From Planotetraspora phitsanulokensis (GTDB lineage: Bacteria; Actinomycetota; Actinomycetes; Streptosporangiales; Streptosporangiaceae), in the NCBI RefSeq assembly GCF_016863295.1, contig NZ_BOOP01000046.1, positions 1 to 64,000 on the forward strand: a stretch of 64,000 bases of DNA, in the 5' to 3' direction. Below, one piece after another: positions 56,339-64,000 of this stretch. The notes beneath the pieces are model-generated. The model saw only the letters and a program-made list of their open reading frames with translations. It searched no databases and was not told the origin of the DNA. How positions within the stretch are numbered: position 1 is the stretch's first letter; every line of letters begins with the position of its first letter. A program made the position numbers and the translations under genes.

Positions 56339-57724
56339 ATGCGTTCCTGGGGTGTTTCGTCGAGAAGAGCCGCCGCGCTGATCGGCTGGGTCGCACTGTC
56401 GGCCCTCGTGCCGGGCGCCGCCCACCTCCGGGCCGGCTGGAGGCGCACGGGGTTCGCCCTGCTCGGCGGATACGCGACCCTCGTGGCCTGCCTCTGCGTG
56501 GTGACCGCGGTCGCCGACGCCGGCCTGGCGGGACGGGCGCTGGCCTGGCTGACGCAGATCACCGTGGCCGCCCTCGTCGGCGGCGTCGCCTGGCTCTGCC
56601 TGGTCGTGCACTCGTTCGTGGTGCTTCGCCCGGGGCGCCTGCCGCAGGGCGCGCAGGTGGTGGCGGGCCTGGCGACCGGCACGCTCGCCGTCCTGGTCGC
56701 CGTGCCGTTCACCGTCGTCGCCGAGTACGCGGCGATCTCGGAACGGACGATCGACACGGTCTTCACCGAGCCGAAGATCCCCGGCGAGCCCGTCAGGCCG
56801 GAGGACCCGTGGGCCGGCCGGAGCCGCATAAACGTGCTGCTGCTCGGCGGGGACGGGGACATCAGCCGCGTCGGGATCAGGACCGACAGCATCAACGTGG
56901 CCAGCGTCGACGTCCGCACGGGGAGGACCGTGCTGCTGGGGCTGCCGCGCAACCTCGAGCACGTGCGGTTCCCGCCGGGCAGCCCGATGGCGGCGCGGTT
57001 CCCGTCCGGGTTCCTCCTGCCGGAGTCCCGGCCCGGCTGGCGCGAGGACCTGCTCTACTCGGTGTGGCAGTACGCCGACGACCATCCCGAACTGTTCGGC
57101 GGGCGCACGGACATGGGCGCCCAGGTGCTGAAGGAGACCGTCGGCCACATCCTCGGCCTCCGGATCGACTGGTACGCGATGGTCAACATCTGGGGCTTCG
57201 CCAAGATCGTCGACGCGCTCGGCGGGCTGGTCATCAGCGTCGACAGGGACATCACGTACGGCACGTACGGCGAGGGGACGGTCGCCGCGGGGACCCGCAG
57301 GCTGAACGGCACCGACACGCTCTGGTACGCCCGGTCGCGCACCGGCAGCGACGACTACGACCGCATGCGCCGCCAGCGCTGCGTGTTCGGCGCGCTGCTC
57401 CAGCAGGCGGACCCGGCGGCCGTGCTCAGGCACTACGGCCAGATGGCCGAGGCGACCGAGGAGATCATCCGGACCGACGTGCCCCGGCCCATGCTGGAGC
57501 ACCTGGTGCCGCTCGCCTGGAAGGTCAAGCAGGCCGGCGTGACGAGCCTGCAGTTCATGCCGCCGCTGATCAGCACGGTCGCCCCCGACTGGGCCCGGAT
57601 CCGGTCGCTCACCGCCCAGGCTCTCAGCGAGTCCGCGGCTCCCGACGCCGCGCCCCACCGGCCCGTCGTCGCCGAGCCCGCGCCGACCTTCGCCGCCATA
57701 GGCGAGGGCTGCAGCGCCGTGTGA
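56339..57724 (+). CDS. LytR-CpsA-Psr (LCP) family protein
   Basis: This ~461-residue protein has four N-terminal hydrophobic segments and an extracytoplasmic LCP domain: INVLLLGGDGD, RTDSINVASVD, LLGLPRNLE, and SDDYDRMRRQRCVF. LCP enzymes attach undecaprenyl-linked glycopolymers to peptidoglycan. The multi-span N-terminus is longer than the single anchor of most LCP proteins. ATG 56339 is chosen; GTG 56333 is equally possible. Its stop codon forms part of a shared hairpin with the next gene. Confidence 0.9.
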   Translation: MRSWGVSSRRAAALIGWVALSALVPGAAHLRAGWRRTGFALLGGYATLVACLCVVTAVADAGLAGRALAWLTQITVAALVGGVAWLCLVVHSFVVLRPGRLPQGAQVVAGLATGTLAVLVAVPFTVVAEYAAISERTIDTVFTEPKIPGEPVRPEDPWAGRSRINVLLLGGDGDISRVGIRTDSINVASVDVRTGRTVLLGLPRNLEHVRFPPGSPMAARFPSGFLLPESRPGWREDLLYSVWQYADDHPELFGGRTDMGAQVLKETVGHILGLRIDWYAMVNIWGFAKIVDALGGLVISVDRDITYGTYGEGTVAAGTRRLNGTDTLWYARSRTGSDDYDRMRRQRCVFGALLQQADPAAVLRHYGQMAEATEEIIRTDVPRPMLEHLVPLAWKVKQAGVTSLQFMPPLISTVAPDWARIRSLTAQALSESAAPDAAPHRPVVAEPAPTFAAIGEGCSAV

Positions 57725-57745
57725 CGGCCCCCTCCGAGGCCGTCA
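57722..57745. terminator. Bidirectional hairpin containing both stop codons
   Basis: TGACGGCC (57722-57729) and GGCCGTCA (57738-57745) are perfect 8-bp arms with an 8-nt loop. The left arm starts with the LCP stop TGA, and the right arm ends with the TGA (TCA on this strand) of the convergent MenC-like gene. Confidence 0.65.
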
Positions 57746-58738
57746 GACCCGGAAGGACTCCCGGGCCAGGCGGCGCACCCGCGCCTCGTCGACGGTGTGG
57801 CCGAGGCCCGGCTGAGTGAGCGGGATCGCGACGACGCCGCCCGAGGCGCCGACCGGGGGCACGACGACCTGGGCGCTCTGCGGCGGCTCGGCCACTGCGC
57901 TCGGGAGCGTGCATCCCGGCAGGCTGGCCACGGCCACGGTCGCCGCTCGGGCCAGCCCCGCGCCGAGGCCGCCCATGCAGACGATGTCCCATCCCGCCTC
58001 GACCGCCCGGTCGTGCGCGGCGCGCACGGCGCCGAGCGAGCCGAACCGCGACGGCCGCAGCAGCAGCGCGCGACCGGCGTGCACCCCGACCGCCTCGTCC
58101 AGCTCGGCCACCGAGTGGACCTCCACCGCGACCGGCGCGTTCACCCGGTCCTGCAGCTCCGCGCTGGTCAGCAGATCCGCGAACGGACGCTGGATCGCGG
58201 CCAGGTCATAGGAGTCCAGCGCCTCGAGCTGGGCGATGTCGGTGTAGGCGCCGCGGCCGTCCACCGCGATGGCCAGCCCCGGGTACGCGGCCCGGACCGC
58301 GCGGACCGGCTCCACGTCCCAGCCCGGGTGGATGTCGATCGTGACGTGGGCGTAGCCCCCGCCGACGTGGCGGTTCACCCGGGCGACCATGCTCTCCAGC
58401 GAGCGGTCGGCGGGCACCCGGACGGTGGCGATCAGGGAGGTGCGGGTCCCGCCGAGAGCGTGGGAGAGCGGGACTCCGCTCATCCGCCCCCACAGGTCCC
58501 AGCACGCCATGTCGCCAGCCGCCCCTCCGGGGATCTGCCCCAGCTCGGACGGGTGCTCCCAGTCGACGCCGATCAGCGCGGGCAGCGACTTCTCGAGCAG
58601 GTTCTCGGGTGACGGCTGGACGATCTCCCCCCAGCCGGTCATGCCGCCGTAGTCGGTGAACTTGACCAGAGCGCTCTCAGGGCGCCTGCCGTACGGCAGG
58701 GTCATCCTGAAGATCTCGAGCTCCCGAACGCGCGGCAA
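57743..58738 (-). CDS. MenC-like enolase-superfamily protein lacking catalytic residues
   Basis: This 331-residue protein aligns well with o-succinylbenzoate synthase / N-acylamino acid racemase: DMACWDLWGRMSGVPLSHALGG, IHPGWDVEPVRAV and LARAATVAVASLPG are family-like. The KxK catalytic pair is replaced by T133-x-D135. Of the metal ligands, D160 remains, the Glu of the IEQP motif is Q183 and the Asp of LDES is E206. The second catalytic Lys is R228. It is therefore probably inactive as an enolase-type enzyme, with a binding role or new chemistry. TTG 58738 follows AAGGGGG. It lies 38 bases after the MFS gene, so they may share a transcript. Confidence 0.85.
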   Translation of the reverse strand: MPRVRELEIFRMTLPYGRRPESALVKFTDYGGMTGWGEIVQPSPENLLEKSLPALIGVDWEHPSELGQIPGGAAGDMACWDLWGRMSGVPLSHALGGTRTSLIATVRVPADRSLESMVARVNRHVGGGYAHVTIDIHPGWDVEPVRAVRAAYPGLAIAVDGRGAYTDIAQLEALDSYDLAAIQRPFADLLTSAELQDRVNAPVAVEVHSVAELDEAVGVHAGRALLLRPSRFGSLGAVRAAHDRAVEAGWDIVCMGGLGAGLARAATVAVASLPGCTLPSAVAEPPQSAQVVVPPVGASGGVVAIPLTQPGLGHTVDEARVRRLARESFRV

Positions 58739-58776
58739 TGGAAATCCCCCTTGTTTCAGATCTCCATGGTGCCCGC

Positions 58777-60123
58777 TCAGCGAGTGTGGTCAAAACGCCC
58801 GGCGATGGCGGCGCCCGTCCCGGCCATCGCGGCGAGCAGCGCGAAGCACGCCAGATAGACGGCCACAGTGCCGCCGAAGCCCGCGAAGATCGCGCCCGTG
58901 GCGGCGACCGCGACGATCGAGAACGCGGACTCCCCGATGGACAGGGACGCGGAGTTGCGGCCCTCCTCGCCGGGCGCGGACAACTCCAGGACGAGGACGG
59001 ACAGCGTCGGGTAGACGAGGCCGACGCCGAACCCGGCGAGGACCCATCCCATGAACGCGGCGAACACGGGGACGCCGTCGAAGACGGCCAGAGCGGTGAC
59101 CGCGATGCCGGCCGCGATCAGCGCCGTGCCCACGCGGAGCACGACCGCCCTGCCGAACTTCCCGCGCCCCTGGATCCACGAGCCGAGCGACCACGCGAGC
59201 GCGCCCCCGGTGAGCGCGACGCCCGCCTGTGCCGGGCTGAGCCCGCGCTCGGTCGTCAGGCTGAGCGGGACGAAGACCTCGGTGGCGAAGAAGGCCCCGG
59301 CCGCGAGCCCGCGCAGCGCGACGACGGTCGGCAGGCCACGTGCCGCCCGCAGCGTCCCCGAGGGGAGCAGCCGGGGCAGCGCGACGACGAGGAGCACCAG
59401 CCCCACGATCGCCAGCGACGACACCGGCCACGCGGCACCGCTGCCGTACTGGAGCAGGGCTGCTCCCAAGGCGGCCACCGCGCCCCACGCGAGGGCCGGC
59501 GCGAAGTCCCGGTTCGCGTCCGTTTCCGCGGGCGGCGCGGTCTGCCTCGGGAGGCCGCGCCACAGGACCAGCACCGCCGGCGCCGCCAGCATCGGCACGC
59601 CCAGGAACACCCAGCGCCAGCTCAGCTGCTCGGCGACGACGCCGGTGATCGCGGGCCCGACCACCGAGGGCAGCACCCAGGCGGCGGCCAGCAGTGAGAA
59701 GACCTTGGGGTGCGCCTGCGCCGGATACACCTGGGCGACCAGGACGTAGAGGGCGACGTTGAACAGGCCGCCGCCGAGCCCCTGGACGAACCGCCCCGCG
59801 AGGAAGACCTCCATGGTGGGAGCCGTCCCGGCGACGACGAGCCCGGCCATGAACGCGGCGATCCCGGTCCACAGGGGCGCGCGGGGTCCCTTCACGTCGC
59901 TCCAGCGCCCGCCGGCGACCGTCGCGATCACTCCCGCGGCCAGGCCGCCGCTGAAGGCGAGCCCGTACAGGTGGTAGCCGTCGAGCTCGCGCCCGACGAC
60001 GGGCATCGCCGTCGCCACCGCCAGATACTCGAACGCCACCAGCGTGCTCAGCGCGACCATTCCGGCGCTGAGGGCGCGCAGTCGCGGGGAGAAGACGGCG
60101 GGCTCGGTCAAGGTCGCGGTCAT
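58777..60123 (-). CDS. Major facilitator superfamily transporter
   Basis: This 448-residue protein has 14 or fewer predicted membrane helices in the drug-efflux style: an N-terminal half with FEYLAVATAMPVVGREL and the loop motif GGRWSDVKGPR, and a C-terminal half beginning near RGLAAGAFFATEVFVPL. The substrate is unknown. ATG 60123 follows TAAGGT (60136-60131) by exactly 7 nt; GTG 60132 is an alternative. The -10 overlaps the stop codon of the VWA gene. Confidence 0.9.
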   Translation of the reverse strand: MTATLTEPAVFSPRLRALSAGMVALSTLVAFEYLAVATAMPVVGRELDGYHLYGLAFSGGLAAGVIATVAGGRWSDVKGPRAPLWTGIAAFMAGLVVAGTAPTMEVFLAGRFVQGLGGGLFNVALYVLVAQVYPAQAHPKVFSLLAAAWVLPSVVGPAITGVVAEQLSWRWVFLGVPMLAAPAVLVLWRGLPRQTAPPAETDANRDFAPALAWGAVAALGAALLQYGSGAAWPVSSLAIVGLVLLVVALPRLLPSGTLRAARGLPTVVALRGLAAGAFFATEVFVPLSLTTERGLSPAQAGVALTGGALAWSLGSWIQGRGKFGRAVVLRVGTALIAAGIAVTALAVFDGVPVFAAFMGWVLAGFGVGLVYPTLSVLVLELSAPGEEGRNSASLSIGESAFSIVAVAATGAIFAGFGGTVAVYLACFALLAAMAGTGAAIAGRFDHTR

Positions 60124-60130
60124 GTCATGC

Positions 60131-60147
60131 ACCTTACGAACGTCCGT
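60131..60147 (-). promoter_or_regulatory. -10-like TAAGGT and overlapping near-palindrome
   Basis: TAAGGT (60136-60131) ends 7 nt before ATG 60123. ACGAACGTCCGT (60136-60147) is a 12-bp near-palindrome next to it, a possible operator. Both lie at the 3' end of the VWA gene. Confidence 0.45.
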
Positions 60148-61264
60148 CCGCGGGTGCCATCAGACGTTGGTCGTAGGACCTCCGCTCGATCGCCGCGGCC
60201 ATGAGCTCGGGGAACGCGTCGGGCGTGCAGGCGAAAGCCGGCACCCCCATCTGGGCGAGGGCCGCCGCGTTGTCGTGGTCGTACTGTGGCGTCCCCTCGT
60301 CGGACAGGGCGAGCAGCACGATGACCTGGACGCCGGCGGTGGTCATCGCGGCCACCCGCCGTAACATCTCCTCGCGCACTCCGCCCTCGTAGAGGTCGCT
60401 GATCAGCAGGAAGATGGTGTCGGCGGGGCGGGTGATCAGGCCCTGGCAGTAGGCGACGGCGCGGTTGATGTCGGTGCCGCCGCCGAGCTGGGTGCCGAAG
60501 AGCACCTCGACCGGGTCGTGCAACTGGTCGGTGAGGTCGACGACCGCGGTGTCGAACACGACGAGCGAGGTCCGCAGCGACCGCATCGAGGCGAGCACGG
60601 CGGCGAAGACGCTCGCGTAGACCACCGAGGCCGCCATCGACCCGCTCTGGTCGACGCACACCACGACCTCCCGCTGGACGGCCTGCTGCCTGCGGCCGTA
60701 GCCCACCAGCCGGGACGGCACCACGGTGTTCCGCTCGGGCAGGTAGTTCTTCAGGTTGGCCGCGATGGTGCGGTTCCAGTCGATGTCGGCCACCCGTCTC
60801 GGCCGGTGGGTCCTGGCCGAGCGGTCGAGGGCGCCGGTGACGGCGGCTCGGGTCCGCCGCTCGAGCCTGGCCTCAAGCTCCCTCACCACCTTCCTGACGA
60901 CCGCCCGAGCCGACTCCCGCGCCTTGTCCGGCATCACCCGGTTGAGCGACAGCAGCGTCCCGACGAGATGCACGTCGGGCTCGACGGCCTCCAGCATCTC
61001 CGGCTCCAGCAGGAGCCTGGTCAGGTTGAGACGCTCGATCGCGTCCTTCTGCATGATGTGGACGACGGTCGACGGGAAGTACTCCCTGATGTCCCCCAGC
61101 CACCTCGCCACGCGGGGCGCGGAGGCGCCGAGACCGGCGTCCCGTTCGTAGAGCGCCGACAACGCGGCGTCCATCCCGGCGTCCGGGCCCTGCAGCGTGC
61201 TCTGGAGCGCGCCCTCCGACGCGCCGCCGAGCACCAGCCTCCACCGGCGTGCCCGCTCGTCCAT
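60134..61264 (-). CDS. VWA domain protein of a MoxR-associated cassette
   Basis: This 376-residue protein has a helical N-terminal half and a C-terminal von Willebrand A domain with a complete MIDAS: DQSGSM near residue 205, GGGTDI and SDLYEGG. VWA partners of MoxR ATPases bind metal-dependent ligands and act in complex assembly or conflict systems. ATG 61264 overlaps the preceding stop (TGATG), coupling it to the DUF5682-type gene. Confidence 0.9.
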   Translation of the reverse strand: MDERARRWRLVLGGASEGALQSTLQGPDAGMDAALSALYERDAGLGASAPRVARWLGDIREYFPSTVVHIMQKDAIERLNLTRLLLEPEMLEAVEPDVHLVGTLLSLNRVMPDKARESARAVVRKVVRELEARLERRTRAAVTGALDRSARTHRPRRVADIDWNRTIAANLKNYLPERNTVVPSRLVGYGRRQQAVQREVVVCVDQSGSMAASVVYASVFAAVLASMRSLRTSLVVFDTAVVDLTDQLHDPVEVLFGTQLGGGTDINRAVAYCQGLITRPADTIFLLISDLYEGGVREEMLRRVAAMTTAGVQVIVLLALSDEGTPQYDHDNAAALAQMGVPAFACTPDAFPELMAAAIERRSYDQRLMAPADGRS

Positions 61265-63414
61265 CACGCCCTCCCCAGGATTTCCAGAACGGTCCGTACG
61301 GCTCCCGCGGCCTGCTCCTCGTCGGCGTCGGACGCCTCGCGGGCGGGAACGGGAGCGCCGGAGCGAACGCGATCGCCGATCATGCGGCGCTCGGGCGGGG
61401 CGAAGGCCCCGAAGGTGCGCCGGAGCAGCGGCAGCACGTCGACGAACGCCACCGGCGGCAGTCCTGTGAGCCAGCCGTCCACGATCGCGAGCAGCCTCGG
61501 GTCGTGGACCAGCAGCAGTCCGCCGCCCGACAGGAAGCCCTCCATCCACGCGGCGGCCCGCTCGGGCGGATTGCCGGACGACATCGCCCGCGCCATGCGG
61601 ACGGACACGTCGTCCACGCTCGCGTCGGCGTCGAAGAGGATGCGCACGATCCGGCCCTCGATGATGCCCGGCAGCCCGGTGCGGCGGGCCAGGTTCGCGA
61701 GCGTCGCCTGCCACAGGTCGCTCCCGAGTAGTCCCACCGCGCTGTGGACTCCGTCGATCAGGCCGGTCATCTGCCGCGCCGAGTCGTCGTCGAGCCCGGT
61801 CAGCGCGGGCGCCAGGCCGGCGCAGATCCGCGCGAGCAGCGAGTCGGTTATCGCGGCGAGACCGCCGGTCCCGCGCACGTCTCCGTAGCGCTGTGCCCGG
61901 ACGAGCGCGGGCAGGGCCGCCATGAGGTGCGAAACCTGCCCGTCGAGCGCGGCCTTGTCCTTGATCGCCTGCAGGATGCCGGGCAGGGCGGCGGTCAGGT
62001 CGGCGAGCAGGCACCGCTCGACGAGCGAGGTCAGGTCGGCCAGCGACGCGTCCTCCCGCGCCGCGAGCTCCCCGGCCCGGGCGGCCGCCGCGTCGTCGAC
62101 GGTGACCCCCCAGGGGGCCGCCTCGATGAGCGCCACGTCGAACTCCGGGCGCCACTCCAGCGTCCACGACTCCCTGAAGGTGCCCTTCCCGCGGGTCTGC
62201 CGCGTCGTCCCCCACGGCACGCCGATCATGTTCAGCCGGTGCAGGAGGCGGCTTCGCCCGAGGTCGAGCGGCTTGCGCAGGTCGAGGTCGTGCTCGCGGG
62301 CGAGCGCCTCGGGCTTGAGGCGCAACCGCCGTTGCTCCTCCCGTAGGTGCCGTTGCAGCGGGACCATCGGGGTGGAGCCCGGCACACCGCCGAGCCGCTC
62401 CCCCACGACCATGCGGCGCTGAATCAGCTCCACGGGCAGGTCGTCGCCTTCGCACAACACCGCCCTGGCGGCCTCCGTCACCTCCGAAAGCCCCGCGAGG
62501 GGCCGGCCACGGAGCCCGGCCAGGCCCTGCGCGAGCCGTACGGACTCGATCACGTGGGCGGAGGAGACCGGCAGTCCCTCTTCGCGCAGTACCGCGGCGG
62601 CCCCGGCCAGCCAGCGCTCGACGGGACGGTCGGGAGCGGAGAACAGGTGGTCGTACCAGCCCGGCGAGGCGACGCCCGCGCCGTATCCGCTGCGGGCGGC
62701 CAGCCGTCCGTGCGTCCACGGCACCCAGGTCATGTCGACCTTGACCTTGGGGATGCCCCGCAGCAGTCGCTCGTCCTGCGCCGCGGGAGGCAGGTGGGTC
62801 AGCGCGGGGACGTGCCACGCGCCGCAGACGACGGCGACGGAGCCGAACCCGTCCTTGAGCGCGTTGCGTAACGCCCGGCGCATGGCGGCCTCGCGCAGCG
62901 CCTCGGTGCCGGTCGGCTCGTGTCCCTCTCTGAGGGCGGCCATCGCCTCGGCGACCGCGTGGAGGGTCCCTGTCTCTCCGCGATGCTCGACGACGTCGTC
63001 CCACCAGCGCTCGGGATCGTCGTACCCGGCGGCCCGCGCGAGCTCTCCGATCGGGTCGAGCCGCGCGTGCTCCTCCCCCTCCTCCTCGGGCAGGGCGAGG
63101 CTGTGGGCGGCGGGCAGGTCGCAGAAGCGCACCTCGACGCCCGCCTCCCGTGCGTAGGCGATGGCCTGCCATTCGGGCGAGAACACCGCGAACGGCCAGA
63201 AGGCGGCGCGTCCCTGCGCGTGCGCCAGGAGCGCGACGGGGGGTTCCATCTCGGGATCTCCCGCCAGCGCCACGAGGGGGTCGGCCTCCGGCGGCCCCTC
63301 GATGAGGACGACGTCCGGCCGCAGCCGTTCGAGTTCGGCGCGAACGGCCTTCGCCGAGCCTGGACCGTGGTGCCGGACGCCCAGGATCGACGGCGCGGCG
63401 ACCTCAGCCCGCAT
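61264..63414 (-). CDS. DUF5682-type protein of a MoxR-VWA cassette
   Basis: This 716-residue protein begins ILGVRHHGPGSAKAVRAEL and continues RPDVVLIEGPPEADPL, with VVCGAWHVPAL near residue 200. The paired His, the EGP motif and the later GxWHxP recall the TraB/ChaN/erythromycin-esterase-like fold, which is inference. The rest is a large helical region. Such proteins are encoded between a MoxR AAA+ ATPase and a VWA gene, as here. ATG 63414 overlaps the ATPase stop by 11 bases. Confidence 0.85.
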   Translation of the reverse strand: MRAEVAAPSILGVRHHGPGSAKAVRAELERLRPDVVLIEGPPEADPLVALAGDPEMEPPVALLAHAQGRAAFWPFAVFSPEWQAIAYAREAGVEVRFCDLPAAHSLALPEEEGEEHARLDPIGELARAAGYDDPERWWDDVVEHRGETGTLHAVAEAMAALREGHEPTGTEALREAAMRRALRNALKDGFGSVAVVCGAWHVPALTHLPPAAQDERLLRGIPKVKVDMTWVPWTHGRLAARSGYGAGVASPGWYDHLFSAPDRPVERWLAGAAAVLREEGLPVSSAHVIESVRLAQGLAGLRGRPLAGLSEVTEAARAVLCEGDDLPVELIQRRMVVGERLGGVPGSTPMVPLQRHLREEQRRLRLKPEALAREHDLDLRKPLDLGRSRLLHRLNMIGVPWGTTRQTRGKGTFRESWTLEWRPEFDVALIEAAPWGVTVDDAAAARAGELAAREDASLADLTSLVERCLLADLTAALPGILQAIKDKAALDGQVSHLMAALPALVRAQRYGDVRGTGGLAAITDSLLARICAGLAPALTGLDDDSARQMTGLIDGVHSAVGLLGSDLWQATLANLARRTGLPGIIEGRIVRILFDADASVDDVSVRMARAMSSGNPPERAAAWMEGFLSGGGLLLVHDPRLLAIVDGWLTGLPPVAFVDVLPLLRRTFGAFAPPERRMIGDRVRSGAPVPAREASDADEEQAAGAVRTVLEILGRA

Positions 63415-64000
63415 CGCGGCAGGCCCGGTAGAAGTCGCGCCAGTCGTCGCGGTCGCGGACCACGGCCTCGAGGTACTCCTGCCAGACCACCCGGTCGGCC
63501 ACCGGATCCTGGATGACCGCGCCGACGATCCCGCCCGCGATGTCGGCGGGGCGGAGCACCCCGTCGCCGAAGTGGGCCGCGAGGGCGATCCCACTGGTCA
63601 CCACCGAGATCGCCTCGGCGGTGCTCAGCGTGCCGCTCGGCGACTTGACCTTGGTCCGCCCGTCCGACGTCACTCCGGAGCGGAGCTCGCGGAAGACCGT
63701 GACCACGCGGCGGATCTCCTCCATGCCTGCCGGGGTCTCGGGCAGCTCCAGCGAGCGGCCCAGCTGGGCGACCCGCCGGGACACGATCTCCACCTCTTCC
63801 TCGGCGCTCGCGGGAACGGGCAGCACGACGGTGTTGAAGCGCCTGCGCAGCGCGCTCGACAGGTCGTTGACGCCCCGGTCCCTGTCGTTGGCCGTGGCGA
63901 TGACGTTGAAGCCCTTGGCCGCCTGGACCTCCTCGTTGAGCTCGGGGATGGGCAGCGTCTTCTCGGACAGGACCGTGATCAGCGCGTCCTGGACGTCGGA
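63404..64000 (-). CDS. MoxR-type AAA+ ATPase (C-terminal part; continues past the window)
   Basis: The frame is open to position 64000, giving 198 residues of the C-terminal part. It contains the sensor-1 and arginine-finger region GFNVIATANDRDRGVNDLSSALRRRF and a helical lid domain. Walker A and B lie outside the window. MoxR ATPases act as chaperones with VWA partners; the two downstream genes overlap in sequence (stop/start overlaps), so the three are one operon. A further gene pair (SWIM, DUF5691-type) often lies upstream in related loci and would be past the edge. Confidence 0.88.
   Translation of the reverse strand, partial: SDVQDALITVLSEKTLPIPELNEEVQAAKGFNVIATANDRDRGVNDLSSALRRRFNTVVLPVPASAEEEVEIVSRRVAQLGRSLELPETPAGMEEIRRVVTVFRELRSGVTSDGRTKVKSPSGTLSTAEAISVVTSGIALAAHFGDGVLRPADIAGGIVGAVIQDPVADRVVWQEYLEAVVRDRDDWRDFYRACRDAG

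Overview
The window is GC-rich, with frequent GTG and some TTG starts and many start codons that sit directly downstream of a -10-like hexamer. Gene content points to a soil actinomycete, most likely of the Streptosporangiales: an XRE regulator with a DUF5753-like C-terminal half, a DrrAB-type transporter, an actinobacterial M6 peptidase, an AtuA-type carboxylase cluster and an SNF2/SWIM pair. The taxonomic placement is inference. No rRNA, intact tRNA, insertion sequence or CRISPR array was seen.

Layout. 0-5.4 kb: the 3' end of an unidentified AT-richer gene, an SNF2 ATPase overlapping a SWIM zinc-finger gene, and a convergent lipid kinase. 5.4-8.2 kb: a secreted M6 metallopeptidase followed by a strong hairpin. 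8.3-16.7 kb: an FAD-linked oxidase, then a TetR gene fused by start/stop overlaps to a biotin-dependent acyl-CoA carboxylase, an enoyl-CoA hydratase and an AtuA-family protein. 16.7-18.3 kb: a small XRE regulatory module with a 5 x 12 bp tandem repeat. 18.3-28 kb: a GT39 glycosyltransferase, a phytoene-desaturase-like oxidoreductase, psuG-psuK, a large Pro/Gln-repeat protein, a GNAT acetyltransferase, an AlkC-like glycosylase and a membrane protein.

28-36.5 kb is an accessory stretch: hydrolase, SnoaL-like protein, MmyB-type regulator/SDR pair, NmrA/TetR pair with twin operators, methyltransferase, and two divergent secreted proteins. One of these is a small protein built from three 23-residue repeats. 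36.6-45 kb holds a leucine/isovalerate-type degradation operon (acyl-CoA dehydrogenase, HMG-CoA lyase, biotin carboxylase, carboxyltransferase) under a divergent TetR gene, next to a fused 2-oxoacid dehydrogenase E1. It lacks the hydratase step, and a hydratase gene lies in the 10-17 kb cluster.

45-57.7 kb: PadR with an ABC-2 exporter, CorA, an M50B-like protease, SbcCD, two alpha/beta hydrolases and an LCP-family protein. 57.7-64 kb: a MenC-fold protein that has lost its catalytic residues, an MFS transporter, and a VWA / DUF5682-type / MoxR AAA+ cassette that runs off the right edge.
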